Shown in pieces: positions 26,798 to 36,633 of a stretch of DNA of 64,000 nucleotides. Under the pieces are notes generated by a model, which searched no databases, was not told the origin of the DNA, and was given only the letters and a program-made list of their open reading frames with translations. The translations under genes were made by a program, and so were the position numbers. How positions within the stretch are numbered: the first letter of the stretch is position 1; the number at the start of each line of letters is the position of its first letter. The stretch is from Isoptericola cucumis (GTDB taxonomy: Bacteria > Actinomycetota > Actinomycetes > Actinomycetales > Cellulomonadaceae): positions 124,001 to 188,000 of the forward strand of contig NZ_BMDG01000008.1 of assembly GCF_014635665.1 (NCBI RefSeq), in the 5' to 3' direction.

Positions 26798-27634
26798 TCA
26801 CGTGACGTCGCCACGGCGCAGGCGGTACGCGGCCACGGCGAGCACTCCGGCGACCCAGGCCCCGAGGACGAGCCCGCCGCCCCACGCCCCGAGGTGCGGG
26901 CCGAGGCTCGCCGCGTCCAGGGCCGCGAGCCCGGCGTCGTCGAGGAGCAGCCGCGTCCCGGCGCCGGGCAGCAGGGCGCGGGCGGTGTCGGCCGCCTGTC
27001 CCGGGTTCGTCGCGAGCAGGTGGTCGACGACGACCAGCAGGAGCGTCGCGCTCACGAGCGCCGCCGCCGGCCGCCGCAGCAGCGCACCGAGGCCGAGCCC
27101 GAGGAGCGCCACGCCCGTCAGGTCGAGCACGAACCCGGCCAGGACGCGGACGGTCTCGCCGTCCGCGAGGTCGAGCGCCGTCCCCGCGGTGGCCCGTGTG
27201 CCGGCCGTGACCAGCGCCGACGCGGCGACCGCCGCGACCGCGGCGGCGAGGGTGACGACGGTCGTCACGACGCCCTGCGCCACGAGCACCGGCAGCCGCC
27301 GGGGCACGGCGGTGTACGTCGTCGTCGCGGTGCCGGCGCTGTGCTCGCCGGCGCCCACCAGCGCGCCCAGCGTCAGGGGGCCGAGCTGGGCGAGCAGGTG
27401 GCCGGCGACCACGAGCGAGGCGGCGGTCCGGCCGTCCCCCGACCGCGCGAACAGCCCCAGCACCCACGCGAGCGCCGCCGTCGTGCCGACCGTGCCCACG
27501 ACGACCCACCAGGTCGAGCGCAGGCCGGCGAGCTTGGTCCACTCCGCGGCGACCACGCGCCCGAGCGTGACACCGGTGCGCCCGGGCGCCCGCGGCGTCG
27601 TCGAGGCGTTCCCCGGGACGGTCGTCGGCCCCAC
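26798..27634 (-). CDS. ABC-2 type exporter permease (second of two paralogues)
   Basis: 278-residue membrane permease with about six hydrophobic helices. The start of the conserved part, GRVVAAEWTKLAGLRSTWW, is the typical ABC2 permease opening. It is clearly paralogous to the gene just upstream: both share VVAAEWTKLAGLR, an E/GEHSAGT or GEFSSGT element, YTAVPRRLPVLV or FTAVPRRLPVLA, and a C-terminal GLVLGAWV or GLVLAAWV. The two likely form a heterodimeric channel served by the ATPase at 28457-29176. GTG start at 27634, one base after the upstream stop. Substrate unknown; an antibiotic or peptide is likely by analogy. Confidence 0.85.
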   Translation of the reverse strand: MGPTTVPGNASTTPRAPGRTGVTLGRVVAAEWTKLAGLRSTWWVVVGTVGTTAALAWVLGLFARSGDGRTAASLVVAGHLLAQLGPLTLGALVGAGEHSAGTATTTYTAVPRRLPVLVAQGVVTTVVTLAAAVAAVAASALVTAGTRATAGTALDLADGETVRVLAGFVLDLTGVALLGLGLGALLRRPAAALVSATLLLVVVDHLLATNPGQAADTARALLPGAGTRLLLDDAGLAALDAASLGPHLGAWGGGLVLGAWVAGVLAVAAYRLRRGDVT

Positions 27635-27635
27635 C

Positions 27636-28460
27636 TCAGGTCAGGTCCCTGCCGCGCAGGCGGGCCGCGGCCGCGGCCAGCGGGACGAGCACCCACGCGG
27701 CGAGCACGAGCCCGCCGCCCCACGGGCCGAGGTCGGGCGCGCCCTCGACGCCGCCGGCCCCGGGCGGCGTCGCGAGGAGCGCCCCCGCCCCGCTGGGCAG
27801 GAGCGTGACGAGGGTGTTCACCGCGCTCTGCAGCGCGGCGGGGTCGCCCGCGGGCGCGGTCGTGGGGCCGGCCGCGACGTCGGTCGCGAGCATGAGCGCG
27901 ATCGGCAGCACCAGGGCGACGGCGAGCACGGCCACGAAGGCCGGCGTCGGGCGGCGCAGCAGCGCCCCGACCGCGAGGCCGAACAGCGCCAGCCCGACCA
28001 GGAAGGCCACCATGCCCGCGAGGACCTGCGGCGTCCCGTGGGTCGTCAGCTCGAGGGGGATCCCCCGCGAGCGGGCGGCGGGCAGCAGGCCGGCCACCGC
28101 GGCACCGACCGCCAGGACGGCGGTGGCCAGGGCCGCCGCGGCCGTGACGACGGTCTGGCCCGCGAGGACGGGCAGCCGGCGCGGGACCGCGGTGAACGTC
28201 GCGCGGAACGTGCCGCTGCTGAACTCCCCCGTCCCGACGAGCACCCCCAGGACCAGCGGCCCCACCTGGGCGAGCGAGAGACCCGCGGTGAGCGAGTCGA
28301 GCGGGTCGAAGCCGGGGTCGACGGACGACGCGTTCGCGGCCGCGAACGTCAGGAGCCCGGACACCAGCACGGTGGCGACGGCGACCAGGGCCGGGCCCCG
28401 GAGGCCGGCGAGCTTGGTCCACTCGGCCGCGACCACGCGCGGCAGGGTCGGCGCCGTCAT
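27636..28460 (-). CDS. ABC-2 type exporter permease (first of two paralogues)
   Basis: 274 residues, about six transmembrane helices, with the ABC2 permease opening LPRVVAAEWTKLAGLRG. It appears to have arisen by tandem duplication with the following gene. It overlaps the ATPase gene by four bases (ATGA at 28457-28460), so the exporter subunits are made in a coupled fashion. ATG start at 28460. Confidence 0.87.
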   Translation of the reverse strand: MTAPTLPRVVAAEWTKLAGLRGPALVAVATVLVSGLLTFAAANASSVDPGFDPLDSLTAGLSLAQVGPLVLGVLVGTGEFSSGTFRATFTAVPRRLPVLAGQTVVTAAAALATAVLAVGAAVAGLLPAARSRGIPLELTTHGTPQVLAGMVAFLVGLALFGLAVGALLRRPTPAFVAVLAVALVLPIALMLATDVAAGPTTAPAGDPAALQSAVNTLVTLLPSGAGALLATPPGAGGVEGAPDLGPWGGGLVLAAWVLVPLAAAAARLRGRDLT

Positions 28461-29176
28461 CGGGCACCGCCCCGGTACTGCACGGCGCCGGCGGTGAGCT
28501 GCAGGTAGGCGTCCTCGAGGGAGCCGCCGTCCTCGAGCTCGGCCACGGTCGCGTCCGCGAGCAGCCGGCCCCGGCCGATGACGACCACCCGGTCGGCGCA
28601 CAGCGCGAGCTCGTGCATGAGGTGCGACGACAGCAGGACGGTGCGCCCCTCGGCGGCCAGCTCGCGCACGAGGCCGCGCACCCACAGCACGCCGTCCGGG
28701 TCGAGCCCGTTGACCGGCTCGTCGAGGATCAGCGTCCCCGGGTCGCCGAGCAGCGCGCCGGCGATCCCGAGCCGCTGGCCCATCCCGAGCGAGAACGTGC
28801 CCGCGCGGCGGTGCGCGACGGTCTCCAGCCCCGTCGTCGCGATCACCTCGTCGACGCGGGACCGGGGGATGCCGTGGGTGCGCGCCAGGCCCAGCAGGTG
28901 GCGGAACGCGGTCCGCCCCGGGTGTGCCGAGCGGGCGTCGAGCATGACGCCGACGTCGTGGAGCGGCGCGGCCAGCTCGGCGTACGGGCGGCCGTCGACG
29001 GTCGCCGTGCCCGACGTGGGGCGCTCCAGGCCCACGATCAGGCGCATCGTCGTCGACTTGCCCGCACCGTTCGGCCCGAGGAACCCCGTCACCGTCCCGG
29101 GCGGCGCCGTGAACGTCAGCCCGTCCACGGCCGTGGTGCGCCCGTAGCGCTTGGTCAGCGCCGTCACCTCGATCAT
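28457..29176 (-). CDS. ABC exporter ATP-binding protein
   Basis: 239-residue ATPase of the drug/peptide exporter type. Walker A GPNGAGKST, Q-loop region VGVMLDARSAHPGRTAF, Walker B TLILDEPVNGLDPDG and H-loop LLSSHLMHELALCADR are present. The signature is the degenerate SLGMGQRLG common in this subfamily. First gene of an operon: ATPase, permease, permease, kinase, response regulator, an arrangement seen for regulated export or detoxification modules. ATG at 29176 preceded by GGAGGACAG. Confidence 0.94.
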   Translation of the reverse strand: MIEVTALTKRYGRTTAVDGLTFTAPPGTVTGFLGPNGAGKSTTMRLIVGLERPTSGTATVDGRPYAELAAPLHDVGVMLDARSAHPGRTAFRHLLGLARTHGIPRSRVDEVIATTGLETVAHRRAGTFSLGMGQRLGIAGALLGDPGTLILDEPVNGLDPDGVLWVRGLVRELAAEGRTVLLSSHLMHELALCADRVVVIGRGRLLADATVAELEDGGSLEDAYLQLTAGAVQYRGGAR

Positions 29177-29343
29177 CTGTCCTCCTGTCGGCGGCGGGCG
29201 GCGTCCGTCGGCGTCGCGCCGCCCGTCGTGACCGACGCTAGGGAGGCGGCCGGGGGTGCCGGCACCTGCGCACGGCCGAGATCCGCGGCCCGCCGCCTCG
29301 TCCTCGAGGAGGAGGTCCGTCCGCACCAGGGGGCGGTCACGGC

Positions 29344-29387
29344 ACGACGAAGGCCTGGCGGGCAGGTGCCCACCAGGCCTTCGTCGT
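29344..29387 (-). terminator. Hairpin terminator after the DAACS symporter gene
   Basis: 15-base perfect arms (29344-29358 and 29373-29387) enclose an inner 5-base stem GGGCA/TGCCC. It lies 32 bases beyond the symporter stop at 29419 and upstream of the ABC exporter operon. Confidence 0.75.
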
Positions 29388-29418
29388 CGCCGACATGACG
29401 TCCGGCGTCGCGCGTCCG

Positions 29419-30939
29419 TCAGGCGCGCGTGGTGGCCTCCGCCAGCTCGCGGTCGTCCTTGGACCCGCCGTCCGACGCGGCGTCGGACGCGTCGTCGGAC
29501 GCGGCGGCGTCGGCCTGCTCGGCCGCGGCGTCGTCCGCCTCCGGCTCGTCGTCGTCGAACAGGTTCTCCGACGACGCGGCGCGGTACTGCTCGAGGTCGA
29601 GGATGCCCTCGCGCTTGGCGACGACGGTCGGCACGAGCGTCTGGCCGGCGACGTTCACGGCGGTGCGGCCCATGTCGAGGATCGGGTCCACGGCGAGCAG
29701 CAGGCCGACGCCGGCGAGCGGCAGGCCCAGGGTCGACAGCGTCAGCGTGAGCATGACCATGGCCCCGGTGAGCCCGGCGGTCGCGGCGGAGCCCACCACG
29801 GACACGAACGCGATCAGCAGGTAGTCGGTGATCGACAGGTCGACGCCGAAGATCTGCGCCACGAAGATCGCGGAGATCGCCGGGTAGATCGAGGCGCAGC
29901 CGTCCATCTTGGTCGTCGCGGCCAGCGGCACGGCGAACGACGCGTACTCGCTCGGGACGCCCAGGTTCCGCTCGGTCACGCGCTGCGTCACCGGCAGGGT
30001 GCCGATCGAGGAGCGGGAGACGAACGCCAGCTGGATGGCCGGCCAGGCACCCCGGAACCAGGCCATGACGCCCAGCCCGTTGGAGCGCAGCACCACCGGG
30101 TAGACGACGAACAGCACCAGCGCGAGGCCCACGTAGATCGCCAGCGAGAACGACGCGAGCGAGCGCAGCGACTCCCAGCCGTACGTCGCGACGGCGTTGC
30201 CGATGAGGCCCATCGTGCCCAGCGGCGCGAGGCGGATGATCCACCACAGCACCTTCTGCACGATGGCGAGGGCGGAGCGGTTGAAGGCGAGGAACGGGTC
30301 GGCCTTGGCGCCGGACTTGAGCGCCGCGATGCCGATGACGAGCGCGACCACGAGGATCTGCAGCACGTTGAAGCTGATCCCGGTCTCGGCGCTCAGCGCG
30401 CCGTCGGCGCCCGCCTCCACGGAGGTGTCGGCACCGAGGCCGAGCACGTTCGTGGGGATGAGCCCGTTGAGGAAGTCCATCCACGTGCCCGTGCTGGACG
30501 GCTCGGCCGCCTCCGCCGTGGTCAGGGTCGTGTTGTGACCGGGCTGGAAGACCAGGCCCAGGCCGATGCCGATCGCCACCGCGACGGCGGCCGTGATCGC
30601 GAACCAGAGCAGCGTCTGGCCGGCGAGGCGGGCCGCGTTGGTGACGGTGCGCAGGTTGGCGATCGACGCGACGATCGCCGTGAAGATCAGCGGCGGCACG
30701 ATCGCCTTGAGCAGGGTGACGAACGACGAGCCGATGGTGTCGAGGGTCGTCGTCAGTCCGTTGGGGACCGGGTCGGAGCCGTCCGTGCCGGGCGACTGCG
30801 GGCCCATGGACAGGGCCAGCCAGCCGAGCAGCACGCCGAGCACGAGGCCCAGGATGATCTGGACCGAGAAGGACGGGAAGCGCAGACCCTTGCGGGCGCG
30901 GGGCTGCGCTCCGGGGATCTTGGTCGTAGCGGAGGACAC
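29419..30939 (-). CDS. Dicarboxylate/amino acid:cation symporter (DAACS), probable cystine importer
   Basis: 506-residue secondary transporter of the DAACS fold with about eight helices and two re-entrant loops. HP1 motif SRSSIGTLPVT, TM7 region TTKMDGCASIYP and TM8 DMGRTAVNVAGQ are in place. The MDGC and SIGTLPVT variants resemble TcyP-type L-cystine symporters more than GltP or DctA. A leader peptide of the cysteine-attenuation type lies upstream on the same strand, which supports cystine or cysteine as substrate (inference). The C-terminal 60 residues form an acidic Asp/Ala-rich tail. GTG start at 30939 with GAAAGG upstream. Glutamate remains possible given the neighbouring hut genes. Confidence 0.85.
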   Translation of the reverse strand: MSSATTKIPGAQPRARKGLRFPSFSVQIILGLVLGVLLGWLALSMGPQSPGTDGSDPVPNGLTTTLDTIGSSFVTLLKAIVPPLIFTAIVASIANLRTVTNAARLAGQTLLWFAITAAVAVAIGIGLGLVFQPGHNTTLTTAEAAEPSSTGTWMDFLNGLIPTNVLGLGADTSVEAGADGALSAETGISFNVLQILVVALVIGIAALKSGAKADPFLAFNRSALAIVQKVLWWIIRLAPLGTMGLIGNAVATYGWESLRSLASFSLAIYVGLALVLFVVYPVVLRSNGLGVMAWFRGAWPAIQLAFVSRSSIGTLPVTQRVTERNLGVPSEYASFAVPLAATTKMDGCASIYPAISAIFVAQIFGVDLSITDYLLIAFVSVVGSAATAGLTGAMVMLTLTLSTLGLPLAGVGLLLAVDPILDMGRTAVNVAGQTLVPTVVAKREGILDLEQYRAASSENLFDDDEPEADDAAAEQADAAASDDASDAASDGGSKDDRELAEATTRA

Positions 30940-31080
30940 GGAGGGACCTTTCGCCTCGGGCGCCGGGCGGCAGGGAACCGGTCGGCGTCGTGGGGGACGT
31001 GGCGGCGCGGGGCGCGGCCGACGTCAGGACGGAGGGTGCACGGGAGGTGCGGGGCGCGTGGCAGCGCCGGGGGGTGCCGG

Positions 31081-31098
31081 GCCGTCGGCGTCGACGGC
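31081..31098 (-). promoter_or_regulatory. Hairpin downstream of the leader peptide (possible attenuator part)
   Basis: GCCGTCG-GCGT-CGACGGC is a perfect 7-base stem with a 4-base loop, starting 13 bases after the leader-peptide stop in the direction of the symporter gene. It could be one of the competing structures of a translation-coupled attenuator. It has no T tract, so it is not an intrinsic terminator by itself. Confidence 0.4.
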
Positions 31099-31111
31099 GG
31101 TCAGCGCAGGG

Positions 31112-31180
31112 TCAGCGACACAGCGCGCTGGCGACGCGACGGAAGTCGACATCCAGGCGCGCGGTGAGGAGCTTCCTCAC
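31112..31180 (-). CDS. Putative leader peptide of the cysteine-attenuation type
   Basis: 22-residue open frame starting GTG (MRK) and continuing LLTARLDVDFRRVASALCR, then TGA. The core LLTxRxxVDxxRVASALCR matches my memory of the short 'putative leader peptides' that precede sulfur- and cysteine-related genes in Streptomyces and relatives. In mycobacteria, Cys-containing uORFs are known to attenuate cysteine genes. The only Cys is the penultimate residue. It is followed by a hairpin and, 172 bases on, by the DAACS symporter on the same strand. No strong Shine-Dalgarno is visible. Confidence 0.7.
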   Translation of the reverse strand: MRKLLTARLDVDFRRVASALCR

Positions 31181-31245
31181 GGGAACGCTGACAGCCACAG
31201 GTGCTCCAGGCAAGATCGAGGATCGGGGGCCGATCACGCGGTCGA

Positions 31246-31262
31246 ATGATCGACATGATCGA
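31246..31262. promoter_or_regulatory. Direct repeat ATGATCGA x2 in the symporter/hutG intergenic region
   Basis: ATGATCGA occurs at 31246-31253 and 31255-31262, spaced nine bases, in a locally AT-rich patch between two divergent transcription units. GTCGA-ATGA-TCGAC (31241-31254) is also a small palindrome. It is a plausible operator; no regulator is assigned. Confidence 0.3.
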
Positions 31263-31360
31263 AGGTAGGTATCGAACCCACGAATACGGGACGATAGCAG
31301 GGACGCGGCGCGCCGCCCAAGGGGTGTGAGCCGAGTCATGCGCGTCGTACCGTCGGCAAC

Positions 31361-32320
31361 GTGACCGACGCCCCCCTCTCCCGCGACCCCCTCTGGCCAC
31401 GCGCGGGCGGTTGGCCTGCGACGACGCCCGACGGGTCGCGCGCCGACCTCGCGATGCTGGGCGTCCCCGCCTGGCGCACCTCGCTGTCGCCCACCGGCGC
31501 GCACGCCACGCCCGCCGCGGTGCGCGACGCGCTGCGCCGCTACAGCCCCGCGCTGATCGACGGGCCGGGCACGGCGGCCGACGCCGGGCCGGTCGACCTG
31601 TGCGAGCTCGACGTCGTCGACCTGGGCGACGTCGACGAGCCGGACGGCCCGGACGGCGAGGCGCGGACCCGCGCCGCCGTCACGTCGGCACTGGCGCAGG
31701 CGCGGGCGCTCGTCGCGCTCGGCGGCGACAACTCGCTCACCGTGGCGACCGCGCTCGGCGCCTGGGGCGACGACCTCGCCACCGCGGGCCTGGTCACCCT
31801 CGACGCCCACTACGACCTGCGCGACGGCGTCTCCAACGGTTCGCCCGTGCGGCGCCTGGTCGAGGCGGGCCTGGACCCGACGCGGATCGTGCAGGTCGGC
31901 ATCGCCGACTTCGCCAACTCGGCCGGGTACGCGCAGCGTGCCGCCGACCTCGGCATCACGGTCGTGACCCTCGACGACCTGCGCCGACGCGGTCCCGGGG
32001 CGCTGGCCGACGTCGCCCGCGAGGCGCTCGAGGTCGCCGGCGCCGCGGGCGGGCCGGTGCACCTGGACGTCGACGTCGACGTGTGCGACCGCTCCGTCGC
32101 GCCCGGCTGCCCGGCGAGCGTGCCGGGCGGGCTCGCCGCGTGGGAGCTGCGCGCCCTCGTCCGCGAGGTGTCGCGCGACGAGCGCGTGCGCTCGGTCGAC
32201 GTCGCCGAGGTGGACGCGACCGCGGACGCCCCCGACGGGCGCACGGTGCGCCTGGCCGCGCTGTGCGTGCTGGAGGTCCTCGCCGGCCTGGCGCTGCGGC
32301 GGGCGCCGGCTGCGGTCTAG
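31361..32320 (+). CDS. hutG: Formimidoylglutamase
   Basis: 319-residue ureohydrolase (arginase/agmatinase fold, Mn-dependent) that converts N-formimino-L-glutamate to glutamate and formamide, the last step of histidine breakdown. Metal-site motifs: GGDNS (residues 121-125), DAHYDL (Asp148, His150, Asp152) and DVDVDVCD (Asp238, Asp240, Asp243). The first motif has Asn124 where most ureohydrolases have a metal-binding His (GGDHS). Assignment rests on the fold plus the adjacent hutI, hutU and hutH. GTG start at 31361. It lies apart from hutHUI and reads in the opposite direction, with the stop overlapping the tetR stop by four bases. Confidence 0.87.
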   Translation: MTDAPLSRDPLWPRAGGWPATTPDGSRADLAMLGVPAWRTSLSPTGAHATPAAVRDALRRYSPALIDGPGTAADAGPVDLCELDVVDLGDVDEPDGPDGEARTRAAVTSALAQARALVALGGDNSLTVATALGAWGDDLATAGLVTLDAHYDLRDGVSNGSPVRRLVEAGLDPTRIVQVGIADFANSAGYAQRAADLGITVVTLDDLRRRGPGALADVAREALEVAGAAGGPVHLDVDVDVCDRSVAPGCPASVPGGLAAWELRALVREVSRDERVRSVDVAEVDATADAPDGRTVRLAALCVLEVLAGLALRRAPAAV

Positions 32321-33015
32321 CGGCCCGTCGACCGCCCGGCCGGCTGCGGCTCCGCGGCGGGCGACGAACCCGTCGCGAGGCCGCGGATCAGCGCCTCGAG
32401 AGAGACCTCGAAGACGCTCCGGCGCTCACGGCCGGGCGCCTCGCCGACCGCCTGCTGCAGCAGCGGGAGCCCGTCCAGGTCCGCCGCGTCCAGGCGTCCG
32501 ACCCGGTCGGCGGTCGTGTCGTCGCCGGCGGCGACCTCCATGCCCACCTGGCCGAGCACCAGGCCGATCACCGCGTAGACCATCTCGAGCGCCCGCGCTG
32601 GCCCGAGCTCGGACGGCTGCATCGCCTCGAGCGCGCGCTCCATGCCCCGCAGCGTCGCCGGCGTGATGCCCGGCCGGGTGGCGACGACCGGCACGAGCCG
32701 GGGGTGGGCGAGGAGCTGGGCGCGGAACCCGTGGGCGACGGCCCGCAGCGTGCCCTGCCAGTCCCCCGCGTCGGGCAGGTCCGGCAGGACGCCGTCGAGC
32801 AGGCGCTCCACGAGGCCGTCGAGCAGCTGGTCCTTGGTGCCGACGTGGTGCTGGACCGTCATCGCCTCGACCCCGACGGCCGCGCCCAGCCGCCGCATGG
32901 ACAGCGCCGCGAGGCCGTCCCGGTCGACGAGCTCGGTCGCCGCGTCGAGCAGCGCGGCCCGGGTCACTCCCGCGTGCCGTCCCTGGGGACGCCGCGGCGT
33001 CGCTTGACTTCTCAT
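32317..33015 (-). CDS. TetR-family transcriptional regulator
   Basis: 232 residues. N-terminal TetR helix-turn-helix at about 15-65 (VTRAALLDAATELVDRDGLA, then MRRLGAAVGVEAMTVQHHVG and TKDQLLDGLVERLL). The C-terminal ligand/dimer domain resembles TetR_C_1-type regulators. Its own start codon ATG (33013-33015) lies inside an operator-like palindrome half, so it probably represses itself and the divergent membrane protein gene at 33070. It sits between hutG and hutI but there is no evidence that it controls hut. Confidence 0.9.
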   Translation of the reverse strand: MRSQATPRRPQGRHAGVTRAALLDAATELVDRDGLAALSMRRLGAAVGVEAMTVQHHVGTKDQLLDGLVERLLDGVLPDLPDAGDWQGTLRAVAHGFRAQLLAHPRLVPVVATRPGITPATLRGMERALEAMQPSELGPARALEMVYAVIGLVLGQVGMEVAAGDDTTADRVGRLDAADLDGLPLLQQAVGEAPGRERRSVFEVSLEALIRGLATGSSPAAEPQPAGRSTGR

Positions 33016-33056
33016 ACGACGTAAGTCTAGCGTCGCCGAGTCTCATACGGTGTATG
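33004..33056 (+). promoter_or_regulatory. Promoter with twin TetR operators
   Basis: TCTCATACG occurs at 33010-33018 and 33041-33049, exactly 31 bases apart (about three helical turns). The second lies in a perfect palindrome CATAC-GGT-GTATG (33044-33056); the first in the degenerate CATAC-GAC-GTAAG (33013-33025), which contains the tetR start codon. A possible promoter for the 33070 gene is TTGACT (33004-33009), 18 bases, TAGCGT (33028-33033). Confidence 0.6.
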
Positions 33057-33069
33057 ACAAGGAGTCCTG

Positions 33070-33552
33070 ATGAGCAACCGCACGCAGACCGACCGCACGC
33101 AGCGCACCAGGGCCGTCCCGACGGCCCTGTGGATCGGAGCCGGGCTCACCCTGTTCTGCGCCCTGGCGCCGCTTCTCGACCTGGCGCTCACCGGAGCGAT
33201 ATCGGCGCACGTCCGCGCGGCCTACCCCGCCTGGGACGCCGCCACCGTCTCGACCGAGGCCACGGCGATCACCGCCTGGCTGGTGGGCACGGCCGTGCTC
33301 GGCCTCGTCGGCTGGGGCGTGACCATCCGGGCCACGGCCAAGGGCCGCCGCTGGGCGCGCCCGACCGCCGCCGCCCTGCTGGTGGCAGGGCTCGTCGTCG
33401 CCGCGACGAACCTCAGCCTGGGCGGCGAGGCCTACGACGTCATCGTCCCGACCGCGTTCGGGTTGCTGACGCTGCTGCCCACCGTCGCCGGGTTGGTCGC
33501 CGTGCTCACGATGGGCGGGGCGTCCCGGGCGGCCGCCCCCGTCGGGGCCTGA
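33070..33552 (+). CDS. Four-helix membrane protein, TetR-controlled, function unknown
   Basis: 160 residues with four predicted transmembrane helices (about 17-38, 68-90, 98-115, 122-145), a hydrophilic N-terminus and small extracellular loop (HVRAAYPAWDAA). I do not recognise the family. The gene starts 54 bases from the divergent TetR gene and has operator-like palindromes in its promoter, so it is likely induced by a TetR ligand. The ATG at 33070 follows AAGGAG. No transport motif is visible. Confidence 0.75.
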   Translation: MSNRTQTDRTQRTRAVPTALWIGAGLTLFCALAPLLDLALTGAISAHVRAAYPAWDAATVSTEATAITAWLVGTAVLGLVGWGVTIRATAKGRRWARPTAAALLVAGLVVAATNLSLGGEAYDVIVPTAFGLLTLLPTVAGLVAVLTMGGASRAAAPVGA

Positions 33553-33589
33553 CGACCCAGACCCGACCCAGACCCGATCTCGACCTGAC

Positions 33590-34876
33590 CTAGACCTGCC
33601 GCCCGCCCTGCCACACCGCGTGCACCAGCGGGACACCGGGGCGGTACGCCAGATGGGTGCGGCTGGGGGCGTCGAGCACGACGGCGTCGGCGCGGGCGCC
33701 CGGCGCGAGGTGCCCGACGTCGTCGCGCCGCAGCGCCCGCGCGCCGCCCGCCGTCGCGGCCCACACGGCCTCGGGCACGGTCATGCCCATCTCCCGCACG
33801 GCGAGCGCCACCATGAGCGGCATCGAGCTCGTGTACGACGAGCCGGGGTTGCAGTCGCTCGCCAGCGCGACGACGGCGCCCGCGTCGAGCAGCCGCCGCG
33901 CGTCGGGGTACGGCTGCCGGGTGGAGAACTCGACGCCGGGCAGCAAGGTCGCGACGGTCCCGTGAGCGGCGGGGCCGGACGAGCCGCCCGACGCGCCGCC
34001 CGACGACCACGAGCCCGCGAGCGCCGCGACGTCGTCGTCGGACAGGTACGTGCAGTGGTCGACGGCGGCGGCGCCGAGGTCGACGGCGAGCCGCACGCCC
34101 TCCCCCGGGCCGAGCTGGTTGGCGTGCACCCGCACGCCGAGGCCGGCGGCGGCGCCTGCCTCCAGCACCCGCCGCGACTGCTCGGGGGTGAACGCACCGG
34201 TCTCGCAGAACACGTCGATCCACCGCGCGTGCGGGGCGCACGCGGCGAGCATGTCGCCGACCACGAGGTCGACGTACGCATCCGGGTCGTCCGCGCACTC
34301 CGGCGGCACCACGTGCGCTCCGAGGAACGTCACCTCGTCGGTGACCTCCGCGGCGAGGCGCACCGCGCGTTCCTCGTCGGCCACGGACAGGCCGTACCCG
34401 CTCTTGACCTCGAGCGTCGTGGTGCCCTGCGCGAGCGCCTCGTCGACGTGCTTGCGCAGGTTCGCGCGCAGCGCGTCGTCGGACGCCGCCCGCGTCGCGG
34501 CGACGGTGGTGCGGATGCCGCCCGCCGCGTACGGGCGCCCGGCCATGCGCGCCTCGAACTCGGCCGTCCGGTCGCCGTCGAACACGAGGTGGGTGTGGGA
34601 GTCGACGAACCCGGGCAGCACGGCGCGCCCCTCGACCGCGACCACACGGTCCGGCGCCCGCCCGAGCGCCTGCTCCACGCCGTCGGCGCACGCGCTCTCC
34701 GTGCCCACCCATGCCACCCGTCCGCCGTCCAGCAGCAGCGCGGCGTCGCGGACGAGGCCGGTCGGGTCGTCGGCCGGATCGACGCCGACCACCTCGGGGG
34801 CGTTGGTCGTGAGCTCGCCGATGCCCAGGATCAGGGTCGCCGGGTGTGCGCCCCCGGGATGCTCCACCTCGCGCAC
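33590..34876 (-). CDS. hutI: Imidazolonepropionase
   Basis: 428-residue metal-dependent amidohydrolase, third step of histidine degradation (4-imidazolone-5-propanoate to N-formimino-L-glutamate). Metal ligands: VDSHTHLVF (HxH near the N-terminus), ANQLGPGEG region after VRVHA, DHCTYL and [14 protein letters not shown] with the catalytic Asp. The N-terminal [13 protein letters not shown] strand and C-terminal [10 protein letters not shown] are typical. GTG start at 34876, one base after the hutU stop codon. Last gene of the hutH-hutU-hutI operon. Confidence 0.95.
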   Translation of the reverse strand: MREVEHPGGAHPATLILGIGELTTNAPEVVGVDPADDPTGLVRDAALLLDGGRVAWVGTESACADGVEQALGRAPDRVVAVEGRAVLPGFVDSHTHLVFDGDRTAEFEARMAGRPYAAGGIRTTVAATRAASDDALRANLRKHVDEALAQGTTTLEVKSGYGLSVADEERAVRLAAEVTDEVTFLGAHVVPPECADDPDAYVDLVVGDMLAACAPHARWIDVFCETGAFTPEQSRRVLEAGAAAGLGVRVHANQLGPGEGVRLAVDLGAAAVDHCTYLSDDDVAALAGSWSSGGASGGSSGPAAHGTVATLLPGVEFSTRQPYPDARRLLDAGAVVALASDCNPGSSYTSSMPLMVALAVREMGMTVPEAVWAATAGGARALRRDDVGHLAPGARADAVVLDAPSRTHLAYRPGVPLVHAVWQGGRQV

Positions 34877-34877
34877 G

Positions 34878-36602
<1,725 letters not shown>

Positions 36603-36633
36603 CGTCGTCTCCTTCGGCGAGGTCAGGTCGGTG

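Larger units (their letters stand above)
30940..31360. other. Intergenic control region between the DAACS symporter and hutG
   Basis: This 421-base stretch is the longest without a conventional gene. It holds the symporter's leader peptide (31112-31180), a 7-base hairpin after it (31081-31098), and an AT-richer patch with direct repeats (31246-31262) that should contain the divergent promoters. I see no tRNA, terminator or other gene in it. No clear -35/-10 pair stands out. Confidence 0.7.

Noticed and set aside
31265-31300. TATCGAACCCAC resembling a tRNA T-loop
   Set aside because: No acceptor, D or anticodon stem can be folded around it.
33540-33596. GACCCAGACCCG-type repeats after the 33070 gene considered as terminator
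   Set aside because: They are direct, not inverted, repeats and form no stem.
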